62,837 bases of DNA. Source: Neorhizobium huautlense (lineage in GTDB: Bacteria; Pseudomonadota; Alphaproteobacteria; Rhizobiales; Rhizobiaceae). The stretch is from assembly GCF_002968575.1 (NCBI RefSeq), contig NZ_PVBM01000028.1, forward strand, positions 1 to 62,837, read 5' to 3'. Shown here piece by piece: positions 49,920 through 58,627 of the stretch; position 1 is the first letter of the stretch; each line of letters starts with the position of its first letter. The notes under the pieces are model-generated. The model saw nothing but the letters and a program-made list of their open reading frames with translations, ran no database searches and was not told the DNA's origin. Both the position numbers and the translations under genes were made by a program.

Positions 49920-50603
49920 ATGGCAGCGCGTACCATACTCCTGGTGGATGACGACGACGATCTGCGCGAGACCCTGGTCGAGCAATTGTCGTTCTACGAC
50001 GAGTTCTCGATTCTCCAGGAAGCCAACGCCGCCAAGGCGCTGCAGACGGCCAAGACCGCCCAGATCGACCTCCTGATCATGGATGTCGGCCTGCCGGACA
50101 TGGACGGCCGTGAGGCGGTAAAGCTTCTGCGCAAAAACGGGTTCAAGGCGCCGATCATCATGCTGACCGGGCATGATACGGATTCGGATACGATCCTGGG
50201 GCTCGAGGCGGGGGCAAACGACTACGTCACCAAGCCCTTCCGCTTCGCAGTGCTGCTTGCCCGTATCCGCGCGCAGCTGCGTCAGTACGAGCAGAGCGAG
50301 GACGCAACCTTCACGGTCGGCCCCTACATCTTCAAGCCGAGCCAGAAGCTGCTCACCACCGACGACGGCAAGAAGATCAGGCTCACGGAAAAGGAAGCGG
50401 CCATCATCCGCTATCTCTACCGCGCCGGCCAGAAGGTGGTGACGCGCGACGTGCTCTTGGAAGAAGTCTGGGGCTACAATTCCGGCGTCACGACCCACAC
50501 GCTGGAAACCCATGTCTATCGTCTGCGGCAGAAGATCGAGCGCGACCCCTCCAGCGCTGAAATCCTGGTCACCGAAAACGGTGGCTACAAAATCGTACCG
50601 TGA
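49920..50603 (+). CDS. cenR: OmpR-family response regulator, CenR/OtpR-like
   Basis: This 227-residue response regulator has a receiver domain (1-120) with acidic pocket Asp10-12, phospho-acceptor Asp55 (LLIMDVGLPDMDGRE), and the Thr/Lys switch (MLTG; Lys105 in VTKPF). A winged-helix DNA-binding domain (about 130-227) follows, ending EILVTENGGYKIVP. Similarity to CenR of Caulobacter and OtpR of Brucella, which control envelope integrity, is recalled from family knowledge. In Brucella otpR is followed by a cyclic-nucleotide-binding gene, as here. ATG 49920 has AAAGG upstream. No histidine kinase gene is adjacent. Confidence 0.8.
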   Translation: MAARTILLVDDDDDLRETLVEQLSFYDEFSILQEANAAKALQTAKTAQIDLLIMDVGLPDMDGREAVKLLRKNGFKAPIIMLTGHDTDSDTILGLEAGANDYVTKPFRFAVLLARIRAQLRQYEQSEDATFTVGPYIFKPSQKLLTTDDGKKIRLTEKEAAIIRYLYRAGQKVVTRDVLLEEVWGYNSGVTTHTLETHVYRLRQKIERDPSSAEILVTENGGYKIVP

Positions 50604-50611
50604 TTTGAACA

Positions 50612-51067
50612 ATGTCCCTGACCGAAGATATCCGCCTGCTCTCACAGGTCCCGCTCTTCAAGGATATGAATGACGACCAGCTTCGCCTCGTGGCCTTTGG
50701 GGCTGAGCGGCGGCAGGTGGCGGTCGGTCAGGAGCTGTTTCGGGAAAGATCGCCGGCGGAATCGGCTTTTATCATCGCCCGTGGCCGCTTCGAATTGCTG
50801 ATGACGGACCGTAACGGCGAACCAAAGGTGGAGGCGACGGTCGGCCCCGGCACGCTGTTGTCGGAACTGGCGCTGATCACCATGGTGGAGCGGAAATTCA
50901 CCGCCGTGGCAGTCGAGGACGCCGAGGCGATGAAAATCAGCCGTTCGCTGTTTCATCGCCTGCTTGAGGAATATCCCGAGGTCGGCCGGGTGATCGAAAG
51001 ACGCATCCGGGACAATATTGCGAGCCTCGCCAAGGCGGCGGCGGCGATGAGCCACAGGTTTGTCTGA
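50612..51067 (+). CDS. Cyclic nucleotide-binding domain protein
   Basis: This 151-residue protein is a single CNB domain: LSQVPLFKDMNDDQLRLVAFGAERRQVAVGQELFRERSPAESAFIIARGRFELL, then a phosphate-binding-cassette-like GPGTLLSELALITMVERKFTAVAVEDAEAMKISRS. The arginine expected in the cassette (R-x-A/T) is represented by ERKFTAVA, so nucleotide binding is uncertain. No DNA-binding domain follows; a short helix and AAAAMSHRFV end the protein. It lies 8 bp after the response regulator gene, so the two form an operon. It may act as a small adaptor or sensor for that regulator. Confidence 0.87.
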   Translation: MSLTEDIRLLSQVPLFKDMNDDQLRLVAFGAERRQVAVGQELFRERSPAESAFIIARGRFELLMTDRNGEPKVEATVGPGTLLSELALITMVERKFTAVAVEDAEAMKISRSLFHRLLEEYPEVGRVIERRIRDNIASLAKAAAAMSHRFV

Positions 51068-51078
51068 ATCGACAGGAT

Positions 51079-51882
51079 TCAGAACTTGAAGGTCGCCGTC
51101 ACCGGAACGTGGTCGGACGGCTGGTTCCAGCCGCGCGCTTCCTTCAGCACCTCGATGTGATCGAGGAACGGCCCGAGATCCGGAGACGACCATATGTGAT
51201 CCAGCCGACGCCCCTTGTCCGCGACTCGCCAATCCTTGGAACGATAGCTCCACCACGTATAGAGCTTTTCGCTCTCGGGCACGTGCTGGCGCATCAGGTC
51301 CAGCCAGCCTCCGCGCGCCATGACCTCCTTCAACCCCTGTGTTTCGATCGGTGTATGGCTGACGATCCTTAGCATCTGCCTGTGCGACCAGACATCGTGC
51401 TCAAGCGGCGCTATGTTGAGATCGCCGACGAGGACGGAGGATATGCCGGGCATTGGATCAGCCTTAAGAGCCTTCATCTCCTCGACGAAATCGAGCTTGT
51501 GGCCGAACTTCGGGTTCACCGTACGATCGGGCTCGTCGCCACCCGCCGGCACGTAGAAATTATGCAGGCGGACGCGGCGCGAACCGCGCTCGAAGATGGC
51601 GGAGATGTGCCTGGCATCACCCACCCCGCAATAGTTCTGCCGATGATCTTCCAGAAGCGGGATCTTCGACACGATTGCGACGCCGTGATAGCCCTTCTGG
51701 CCGTGAATGATGACGTGCTGGTAGCCTAAGTCCTTGAAGGGCTGCAGCGGAAATTCCGACTCCTGGCACTTGATTTCCTGCAGGCAGAGGATATCCGGCT
51801 TGTGGCGGACGAGGAACTGCTCAACGATCGGCATGCGCAGCCGTACGGAGTTGATATTCCAGGTACTGATGGAAAAAGTCAT
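51079..51882 (-). CDS. xthA: Exodeoxyribonuclease III
   Basis: This 267-residue AP endonuclease / 3' exonuclease of the EEP family starts SISTWNINSVRLRMP, then has LCLQEIKCQESEFP (metal-binding Glu), NFYVPAGG, VLVGDLNIAPLEHDVW (Asp-x-Asn), RRLDHIWSS and the C-terminal SDHVPVTATF with catalytic Asp-His. All main residues are present. ATG 51882 has GAGG upstream; the open frame upstream has no similarity. It is convergent with the CNB gene. Confidence 0.95.
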   Translation of the reverse strand: MTFSISTWNINSVRLRMPIVEQFLVRHKPDILCLQEIKCQESEFPLQPFKDLGYQHVIIHGQKGYHGVAIVSKIPLLEDHRQNYCGVGDARHISAIFERGSRRVRLHNFYVPAGGDEPDRTVNPKFGHKLDFVEEMKALKADPMPGISSVLVGDLNIAPLEHDVWSHRQMLRIVSHTPIETQGLKEVMARGGWLDLMRQHVPESEKLYTWWSYRSKDWRVADKGRRLDHIWSSPDLGPFLDHIEVLKEARGWNQPSDHVPVTATFKF

Positions 51883-51938
51883 GGCCAAACCTCGTATGTT
51901 GCGGCGAGGTTTAGGAAATTTTTCTTGCGTTGAGAAGC

Positions 51939-51963
51939 AAAAAGGCCGTGCGCAGGCCCGGCC
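51939..51963 (-). terminator. Probable terminator of lolA
   Basis: The stem GGCCG / CGGCC lies just past the lolA stop. On the minus strand it is followed by TTTTTGCTTC, a good U-tract. The stem is short. Confidence 0.65.
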
Positions 51964-51990
51964 CTTCAGACTTTTCAAACTCCGGCGCGA

Positions 51991-52641
51991 TCAGCCCTTG
52001 CGGACTTCGTCATAGGGGATGGTGAAGACCTTTTCGTCGAGGCTCACCCCGTTCTTGACGTTGTAGATCATCACCGACGTGTCCTTGTTCTGGGCATCGG
52101 TAATGGTCCACTGCCTGAGATCATAGGTCTTGGAATCAAACATCATTGTGATGGTCGAATCGCCGAAGACGGTCTTGTTGCCAAGCACGATGGTGGTCAG
52201 GTCGGACTCCTGCTTGACGTCACGGACCATCTGGTTGCCGAGATCGATGCGGTCGGACAGCAGCAGGCTGAGCGGCGTCTTGGACAGAGGATAGACGTCC
52301 CAGGTCTTGAGCTTCATGTTGCCAACCACGACGTTTTTGCCGTCGGCAATCACGCGGATCGGCGATGGATCCTCGAAATTGAACCGCAGCTTACCGGGCC
52401 GTTCGATAAAGAACTTGCCGCCGGTCTGCTCCCCGCGCGGACCGAACTGCACGAATTCGCCCATCATGGTTTTGACCGAGGAAAAGTGATCGGCGATCTT
52501 CTGAGCCGCAGCCGAGCTCTGCGCGAAGCTCATGTTCGGCAAGGACATCGCAGCCGCCAGGCTCGCCAGCCCGAGCGAAAATTGCCTGCGGCCAATCGAA
52601 TCGGGACGGACGTGTGAAAGGATGGATTTATCGTTCTTCAT
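51991..52641 (-). CDS. lolA: Outer-membrane lipoprotein carrier protein LolA
   Basis: This 216-residue periplasmic chaperone carries lipoproteins from LolCDE to the outer membrane. The N-terminus has GRRQFSLGLASLAAAMSLPNMSFAQ, a twin-arginine-like signal (R-R-Q-F), which is unusual since E. coli LolA is Sec-exported. The mature part HFSSVKTMMGEFVQFGPRGEQTGGKFFIERPGKLRFNFEDP is the family signature. A strong ribosome site GGAAGGAG precedes the ATG. It is downstream of ftsK on the same strand with a 73-bp gap. Confidence 0.93.
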   Translation of the reverse strand: MKNDKSILSHVRPDSIGRRQFSLGLASLAAAMSLPNMSFAQSSAAAQKIADHFSSVKTMMGEFVQFGPRGEQTGGKFFIERPGKLRFNFEDPSPIRVIADGKNVVVGNMKLKTWDVYPLSKTPLSLLLSDRIDLGNQMVRDVKQESDLTTIVLGNKTVFGDSTITMMFDSKTYDLRQWTITDAQNKDTSVMIYNVKNGVSLDEKVFTIPYDEVRKG

Positions 52642-52714
52642 TCTGATCTCCTTCCCCTGGTTCTCGGTTTAAAACGCGGCGTCTTGATGGCAGTTGCAAG
52701 CGATCACAAAAGCC

Positions 52715-55402
52715 TTACCGTTCGAGGATATCGCCCTCGGTCGGCACCAGGATCTCGCGCTTGCCGGCATGATTGGCCGGTCCGATCAGCCCCTCCTGCT
52801 CCATTCGCTCGATGAGCGATGCCGCACGGTTATAGCCAATGCCGAGACGCCGCTGGATATAGGATGTGGACGCCTTGCCGTCACGCAAGACGATCGCCAC
52901 TGCCTGATCGTATGGATCGTCGGAATCGCTTAGGTTGCCGGCGCCTGCCGGACCACCACCTGCGCCGGCGTCATCTTCGTCGTCATCAGCCGTAATCGCA
53001 TCGAGATATTGGGGCGCCCCTTGCGTTTTCAGGTAGGCGACGATGTCTTCGACTTCCGTGTCCGACACGAAGGGACCATGGACACGCTGAATGCGCCCGC
53101 CACCCGCCATGTAGAGCATATCGCCCATGCCGAGCAGTTGTTCGGCGCCCTGCTCGCCCAGGATCGTGCGGCTGTCGATCTTCGATGTGACCTGGAATGA
53201 GATACGGGTGGGGAAGTTCGCCTTGATCGTGCCGGTAATAACGTCCACGGAGGGGCGCTGTGTAGCCATGATAACATGGATGCCAGCCGCACGCGCCATC
53301 TGCGCCAGGCGCTGGACCGCGCCTTCGATATCCTTGCCGGCAACCATCATCAGGTCGGCCATTTCGTCGATGATGACGACGATATAAGGCATCGGTTGAA
53401 GGTCGAATTCTTCGGTCTCATAGACGGCCTCGCCCGTCTGGCGGTCGAAGCCAGTCTGCACGGTACGGGTAAGCACCTCGCCCTTTTCGATCGCCTGCTC
53501 GACGCGGCTGTTGAAGCCGTCGATATTGCGCACGCCGATCTTCGACATCTTCTTGTAGCGCTCTTCCATCTCGCGGACGGTCCACTTGAGCGCTACGACC
53601 GCCTTCTTCGGATCGGTCACGACCGGCGAGAGGAGATGCGGAATTCCATCATAGACCGACAGTTCGAGCATCTTCGGGTCAATCATGATCAGGCGGCATT
53701 TCTCCGGCGTATAGCGATAGAGAAGCGACAGGATCATGGTATTGATTGCGACCGATTTACCGGAACCGGTAGTACCGGCGACGAGCAGATGCGGCATCTT
53801 GGCAAGGTCGGCGACGACCGGCTCGCCGCCGATGGTCTTGCCGAGAGCCATGGCGAGTTTAGCCTTGCTTCCTTCGAAATCCTTGCTGCCGATCATTTCG
53901 CGCAGATACACCGTTTCGCGAGTCCGGTTCGGCAACTCGATACCGATCGCGTTGCGGCCGGGCACCACGGCAACACGCGCGGCAATCGCGCTCATCGAAC
54001 GGGCGATGTCGTCGGCCAGGCCGATGACGCGGGACGACTTGATGCCCGGTGCCGGCTCAAGTTCGTAAAGCGTCACGACCGGCCCCGGCCGGACATGGAT
54101 GATCTCGCCCTTAACGCCGAAATCTTCCAACACGCCTTCGAGCAGCCGGGCGTTCTGCTCCAGCGCGTCGGCAGAAAGCGATGCATCGCGCGCGATCGCC
54201 TTCGGCTCGTTCAGAAGATGCACGGAGGGAAGCTGGAAACCATCAGGTGAAATGAACGACGCCTGGGCTTCGCGGGCGACGCGGGGGCTTGGCTTCGGCG
54301 GAGCGGCGGCAGGGACGACGCGAGGTTGGCTACGGCTGGCCTGCGACGCACGGGAGGAGACAAACGGTGCATCATCGTCGGCCAGAATGCCGGCCGGGCG
54401 CGGCGGCATGTCATCCATGTCGAACGGCGGGTCGTCGTCGTAATCATCGTCTTCATGGGCCGAGATCGGCGGAGCCGTGACCACACGGCGCGGCGGCACA
54501 GCCCGCTCCGCCGGATCATCGAGCGACGGCTCCATGCGACGGCCGGCCGCGGAAGGAGCAGCCTTGGCACGGACCGGCTCGTTCAACATGCCGAACTCGT
54601 CCTCGTTGAAATCATAGGGCTGATCGAAGCCGACACGAACCGGAGGCTTGATCCCCGCAAGTCGGCGCAGCCGGGCTTGGGCAATATACCAGTAGTGGGC
54701 AATCGCGCCGAAGGCCAAAAAGCCGGCAAAAGCGCCCTCCTCGTCGTCATCGTCGAATTCCTCACGCTTCGGAGGTGCCTTCGTCGCCGCAACGGGCTTG
54801 TCGTCGTCTTCCGCATCCTCCTCGAAAGCCTCGCCGACGAGACCGGAAGCAAAGAGCATGAGCCAGATACAGGGAAGCGTGAAGATGCAGCCGAGCACGA
54901 TCGCCACCATGCCCGTCGGATAGGCTCCCACGAAAAGCGCGGGAAAGCGGAGGATCATGTCTCCGATCACGCCGCCGATGCCGTTCGGGATCGGCCAGGT
55001 GGGCGGTGCGGGAAAGCAGCCGAGCGTGGCGGAGGCAAGCAAAGCGCCGCCGCCCCAAGCAGCCAGCCTCGCCGGGACGCGGTCATATTTACGGCCGGAA
55101 ATGAGCGCCAATGCGAGGGCGAGCACAGGCAGCAACGCAACGATGCTTGCCAGGCCCAGGAACTGCATCATCAGATCGGCAAAGGCAGCGCCCGCAAAGC
55201 CCAGGATATTGGTGGGCGCGTTGTCGGTGGCGTAGGAGAAGCTGGGGTCTGCGACATTCCAAGTGGCAAGCGCCGCAACGGCAAGCGCCAAGGCGAGGAA
55301 AATGCCGAAGCCGACGAGCGCGAGCGCCTGCCTCCACACGAAGGCGGTGAAGGCCAGGCGGGGAGACCGGTTTGCCATAGCCGCTGAACTGCTTCTGCCC
55401 AT
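52715..55402 (-). CDS. ftsK: DNA translocase FtsK
   Basis: This 895-residue translocase couples chromosome-dimer resolution to division. There are about four transmembrane helices (residues 25-190), and an acidic and Pro-rich linker (about 200-420). The motor domain has Walker A (GTTGSGKSV), MIDPKMLELSVYDGIPHLL and VVIIDEMADLMM (Walker B). A C-terminal gamma winged helix follows: YDQAVAIVLRDGKASTSYIQRRLGIGYNRAASLIERMEQEGLIGPA. ATG 55402 (MGRSSS) matches rhizobial homologues; ATG 55378 is the next option. The linker is shorter than in E. coli. Confidence 0.97.
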   Translation of the reverse strand: MGRSSSAAMANRSPRLAFTAFVWRQALALVGFGIFLALALAVAALATWNVADPSFSYATDNAPTNILGFAGAAFADLMMQFLGLASIVALLPVLALALALISGRKYDRVPARLAAWGGGALLASATLGCFPAPPTWPIPNGIGGVIGDMILRFPALFVGAYPTGMVAIVLGCIFTLPCIWLMLFASGLVGEAFEEDAEDDDKPVAATKAPPKREEFDDDDEEGAFAGFLAFGAIAHYWYIAQARLRRLAGIKPPVRVGFDQPYDFNEDEFGMLNEPVRAKAAPSAAGRRMEPSLDDPAERAVPPRRVVTAPPISAHEDDDYDDDPPFDMDDMPPRPAGILADDDAPFVSSRASQASRSQPRVVPAAAPPKPSPRVAREAQASFISPDGFQLPSVHLLNEPKAIARDASLSADALEQNARLLEGVLEDFGVKGEIIHVRPGPVVTLYELEPAPGIKSSRVIGLADDIARSMSAIAARVAVVPGRNAIGIELPNRTRETVYLREMIGSKDFEGSKAKLAMALGKTIGGEPVVADLAKMPHLLVAGTTGSGKSVAINTMILSLLYRYTPEKCRLIMIDPKMLELSVYDGIPHLLSPVVTDPKKAVVALKWTVREMEERYKKMSKIGVRNIDGFNSRVEQAIEKGEVLTRTVQTGFDRQTGEAVYETEEFDLQPMPYIVVIIDEMADLMMVAGKDIEGAVQRLAQMARAAGIHVIMATQRPSVDVITGTIKANFPTRISFQVTSKIDSRTILGEQGAEQLLGMGDMLYMAGGGRIQRVHGPFVSDTEVEDIVAYLKTQGAPQYLDAITADDDEDDAGAGGGPAGAGNLSDSDDPYDQAVAIVLRDGKASTSYIQRRLGIGYNRAASLIERMEQEGLIGPANHAGKREILVPTEGDILER

Positions 55403-55547
55403 CCTGTCTGTCCGCCGCCTTCTGAACGCAACTCTTCGCGAGTCGGCATGCTGCCGGCCGATTCGCACAATTCCAGTGCAGAGTAGCCTGACGATAGTTA
55501 ATGCGCCTTTAACCACGATCTAGAGCGCGGGCGCTGAAAACACGAAT

Positions 55548-55573
55548 AAAAAAGCCCGGACCGAAGTCCGGGC
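55548..55573 (-). terminator. Intrinsic terminator of glnK-amtB
   Basis: GCCCGGAC / GTCCGGGC with loop CGAA (TTCG on the minus strand) is followed on the minus strand by TTTTTTATTCG. A classical terminator about 70 nt after amtB. Confidence 0.93.
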
Positions 55574-55642
55574 GAAGTGCAGCTTCCGAACGGCCGCTGC
55601 GACGGGATCGGAGCGGCGGCTGTTGCCGCCGCCAAATACATA

Positions 55643-57064
55643 TCAGGAGTGATAGGCGGCTTCGCCGTGGGTCGAGAGATCGAGGCCTTCGCGTTCGGCT
55701 TCGACGCTGACCCGCAGACCGACGACAAGATCGACGATCTTGTAGAGGATCGCCGAACCGATGCCCGACCACAGCAGCGTCACGATGACACCCTTGAGCT
55801 GGGCCCAGACCTGGGTCGCCGTGCCTGCATAACCGGCTGCGAAGTCTGCCGTCGAATAATCGACAATGCCTGCGCCACCCAGAGCGGGATTGACGAACAC
55901 ACCCGTCAGGATTGCACCAATGATGCCGCCGATGCCGTGCACGCCGAATACGTCTGCCGTGTCGTCATAACCGAACTTGTTCTTCACGGTCGATACGAAG
56001 AAGTAGCAGATCGGCGAAACGACGAGACCCATGATGACGGCGCCCATCGGGCCGACGAAGCCGGCAGCCGGAGTGATGACGACGAGACCGGCAACCGCAC
56101 CCGATGCGGCACCCAGCATGGATGCCTTCCCGCGAGCGAAGGTTTCGACAATCGCCCAGGAAACGATGGCGGCTGCCGTTGCAACGAAGGTGTTGATCAT
56201 TGCAAGAGCGGCGTAGGCGTTTGCTTCGAGGTTCGAACCGGCGTTGAAGCCGAACCAGCCGACCCACAGAAGCGAGGCGCCGACCATGGTCAATGTCATA
56301 GAGTGGGGAGCCATCATGTCCTTGCCGAAGCCGGTCCGCTTGCCGACCATGATCGCACCGACGAGGCCGGCGATACCGGCATTGATGTGAACCACCGTAC
56401 CGCCAGCGAAGTCTATTGCGCCGAAGCCGAAGATGAGGCCGGTCGGGCCGTCATAGGCGCTCGGGCCGCCCCAGAACCAAACCATGTGGGCCATCGGGAA
56501 GTAAACGAAGGTGAGCCACAGGATCGTAAAGAGGATGACGGCCGAAAACTTGATGCGCTCGGCGAAGGCGCCGACGATCAGGGCCGGCGTGATTGCCGCG
56601 AACGTCATCTGGAAGCAGACGAAGACCAGTTCCGGGATGGCCGCACCCTTGGTAAAGCTTTCCGAAAGGGTCGTGGTATCGACACCAGCGAGGAACATCT
56701 TCGAGAAGCCGCCGACGAAGCTGTTCAGCGAACCGCCATCGGTGAAGGCCAGGGAATATCCGTAGGTAACCCAGATGACGATTGCAACCGCGGCAATCAT
56801 CATGACCTGCATCAGCACCGACAGCATGTTCTTGGTGCGCACGAGACCGCCGTAGAACAGCGCAAGGCCCGGCACGATCATCAGCAGCACGAGAATGGAA
56901 GAGATCAGCATCCAGGTCGTGTCGCCCTTGTCGACCGTCATGGCCGGAGCGGCAGCCGCTGCGGCGGGTGCGGCAGTATCCTGCGCGAAGGCAATGGCGG
57001 GCGCAAAGGACGCCGCGGCGGCGGCACCCAAACGTCCGAAAATAGAAACCTTGTTGAATTGCAT
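55643..57064 (-). CDS. amtB: Ammonium transporter AmtB
   Basis: This 473-residue ammonium channel has a cleavable signal peptide (GAAAAASFAPAIAFAQD) and eleven helices. Conserved items include the twin His region (the MAHMVWFWGG and DVFGVHGIGGIIGA segments), AFAERIKFSAVILFTILW, and DFAGGTVVHINAGIAGLVGAI. The C-terminal tail GLRVSVEAEREGLDLSTHGEAAYHS is the GlnK-contact region. It lies 29 bp downstream of glnK as in most proteobacteria. The transcript is expected to be induced by nitrogen limitation. Confidence 0.97.
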   Translation of the reverse strand: MQFNKVSIFGRLGAAAAASFAPAIAFAQDTAAPAAAAAAPAMTVDKGDTTWMLISSILVLLMIVPGLALFYGGLVRTKNMLSVLMQVMMIAAVAIVIWVTYGYSLAFTDGGSLNSFVGGFSKMFLAGVDTTTLSESFTKGAAIPELVFVCFQMTFAAITPALIVGAFAERIKFSAVILFTILWLTFVYFPMAHMVWFWGGPSAYDGPTGLIFGFGAIDFAGGTVVHINAGIAGLVGAIMVGKRTGFGKDMMAPHSMTLTMVGASLLWVGWFGFNAGSNLEANAYAALAMINTFVATAAAIVSWAIVETFARGKASMLGAASGAVAGLVVITPAAGFVGPMGAVIMGLVVSPICYFFVSTVKNKFGYDDTADVFGVHGIGGIIGAILTGVFVNPALGGAGIVDYSTADFAAGYAGTATQVWAQLKGVIVTLLWSGIGSAILYKIVDLVVGLRVSVEAEREGLDLSTHGEAAYHS

Positions 57065-57093
57065 AGCTTAAAAACTCCCCTGTCAGCCCGTGC

Positions 57094-57432
57094 TTAAAGC
57101 GCTTCTGTGTTGGTTTCGCCGGTACGGATGCGCACGGCCTGCTCGATCGAATAGACGAAGATCTTGCCATCGCCGATCTGGCCGGTCTTTGCAGCCGATG
57201 CGATCGCATCCACGGCCTTTTCGACGAGGTCTGAGGGGACGGCGATTTCAATCTTCAATTTCGGCAGAAAACTTACTGCGTATTCGGTACCGCGATAGAT
57301 CTCGGTATGTCCCTTCTGACGTCCGTAACCTTTGACTTCGGTGACGGTCAGGCCCTGGATACCGACAGCCGTGAGGGCTTCGCGCACCTCATCCAGCTTG
57401 AACGGCTTGATAATGGCCATCACGATTTTCAT
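57094..57432 (-). CDS. glnK: Nitrogen regulatory protein P-II (GlnK)
   Basis: This 112-residue trimeric signal protein senses 2-oxoglutarate and ATP/ADP, and blocks AmtB when nitrogen is ample. The uridylylation site is Tyr51 in the T-loop (KGHTEIYRGTEYAVSF). The B-loop TGQIGDGKIFV and C-loop IRTGE are intact. ATG 57432 gives the exact family N-terminus MKIVMAIIKPFKLDEVREAL; upstream open sequence is not coding. A sigma-54 promoter lies at 57518-57533. Confidence 0.97.
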   Translation of the reverse strand: MKIVMAIIKPFKLDEVREALTAVGIQGLTVTEVKGYGRQKGHTEIYRGTEYAVSFLPKLKIEIAVPSDLVEKAVDAIASAAKTGQIGDGKIFVYSIEQAVRIRTGETNTEAL

Positions 57433-57517
57433 CTGGCTTCCCATCCTTTGTTTGCATTCGGCATACGGCCGACTCTCCTCATCGCCGGCAGATCCCGACA
57501 GCGACTGGTGGGTTACA

Positions 57518-57533
57518 TTCAAGGGCCGTGCCA
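57518..57533 (-). promoter_or_regulatory. Sigma-54 (RpoN) promoter of glnK-amtB
   Basis: On the minus strand the sequence TGGCACGGCCCTTGAA matches the -24/-12 consensus TGGCAC-N5-TTGC, with A in place of C at the -12 GC. The predicted start near 57508 gives a leader of about 75 nt. RpoN control is expected for this operon. Confidence 0.75.
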
Positions 57534-57595
57534 GATTCAAATCGAAGCGTAAGACATTGAAATATAAAGGCTCTGGGAAGAATATCTAAGAAACG

Positions 57596-57662
57596 TGCAT
57601 TTGGGCCGCGCAGAGGCGCCCAAATAATGTGCATTTTTGAAAAATTGCACAGCTATTGTTCA
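57596..57662 (-). promoter_or_regulatory. Two NtrC-like enhancer sites upstream of glnK
   Basis: TGCAC-N7-GTTCA (57646-57662) is one base from the NtrC consensus TGCAC-N7-GTGCA. TGCAT-N7-GCGCA (57596-57612) has two mismatches. They lie about 95 and 145 bp upstream of the predicted start, a usual distance. The first overlaps the tesB stop. Confidence 0.5.
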
Positions 57663-58540
57663 TTTGCCTTTTTCCGAATCAATCCTTCCTGGGCCACGGA
57701 CGCAATCAGAACCCCGGCACGCGTATAGATGCTGCCGCGAGTCATCCCTCGGGCACCGGAAGCACTTGGACTGTCCTGCGTATAGAGTAGCCAGTCATCG
57801 AAGGTCGCCGGCCTGTGAAACCACATGGCGTGATCGAGGCTGGCTGCCTGTAGGGACGGATCGAAAATCGAGATGCCGTGCGGATAAAGCGAGGCATCAA
57901 GCAGGGTCATGTCGGAGAGATAGGCAAGCACCGCGGCCTGATAATGGCGATCCGCCGGGACGCTGCCGAGAGTGCGCACCCAGATATCCTGGCGGGGATC
58001 GAGCTTGTCCCTGGTCAGATAGTGAACGAGGGAAGTGGGGCGTATTTCGATCGGTCGTTCCCGGGTCCAGTAACGCCGGACCGATTCGGGCGCATGATCG
58101 AGGAAGAGCGCCTTGAACTCCTTCTCTCCCATCAGGTCTTCCGGTTGGGTGACCGAAGGCATGTCGATCTGATGCTCGTAGCCGCCCTCCTCGATCTGGA
58201 AGGATGCCGACATGGAAAAGATAGCCTTGCCGTGCTGCACGGCCACCACGCGGCGCGTGGTGAAGCTTGACCCGTCGCGAATGCGCTCCACCTGATAAAG
58301 GATTGGCACGGAAGGATCGCCTGGACGCATGAAATAGGCGTGGAGGGAATGCACAAACCGGTCCAGATCGACGGTCCGCTGCGCCGCCATCAGGGCCTGT
58401 GCAATCACCTGACCGCCAAATACCCGCTGCCAGCCGGCGTCCGGGCTGACGCCGCGATAGAGGTTTTCCTCCAGCTTTTCGATGTCGAGTGTCTCGATCA
58501 GCTGCTCCATAGCGGACGGTGGCTCGATCTGGGGCGACAT
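57653..58540 (-). CDS. tesB: Acyl-CoA thioesterase II
   Basis: This 295-residue double hot-dog thioesterase hydrolyses acyl-CoA. Motifs: VFGGQVIAQALMAAQRTV (first hot-dog) and LHAYFMRPGDPSVPILYQVERIRDGSSFTTRRVVAVQHGKAIFSMSASF. In the second half are AYLSDMTLLDASLYPHG with the catalytic Asp, and SLDHAMWFHRP. The ending LTRGSIYTRAG-like GMTRGSIYTRAGVLIASVAQEGLIR is diagnostic. ATG 58540 has GGAG upstream. It is divergent from the UbiH-type gene. Confidence 0.95.
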   Translation of the reverse strand: MSPQIEPPSAMEQLIETLDIEKLEENLYRGVSPDAGWQRVFGGQVIAQALMAAQRTVDLDRFVHSLHAYFMRPGDPSVPILYQVERIRDGSSFTTRRVVAVQHGKAIFSMSASFQIEEGGYEHQIDMPSVTQPEDLMGEKEFKALFLDHAPESVRRYWTRERPIEIRPTSLVHYLTRDKLDPRQDIWVRTLGSVPADRHYQAAVLAYLSDMTLLDASLYPHGISIFDPSLQAASLDHAMWFHRPATFDDWLLYTQDSPSASGARGMTRGSIYTRAGVLIASVAQEGLIRKKANEQ

Positions 58541-58627
58541 TATGACGGTCTCCGGCAATAGGAAGCTGCTGCCGGATGGTCTATATGCAGGTCGTGATAT
58601 TCTCAAGTCTCACAGGAGTTTAGGTAG

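Noticed and set aside
55577..57097. 506-codon frame opposite amtB and 353-codon frame opposite ftsK
   Set aside because: Both have the His/Asp/Arg-heavy composition typical of antisense frames and no recognisable domain, while amtB and ftsK are clearly coding.
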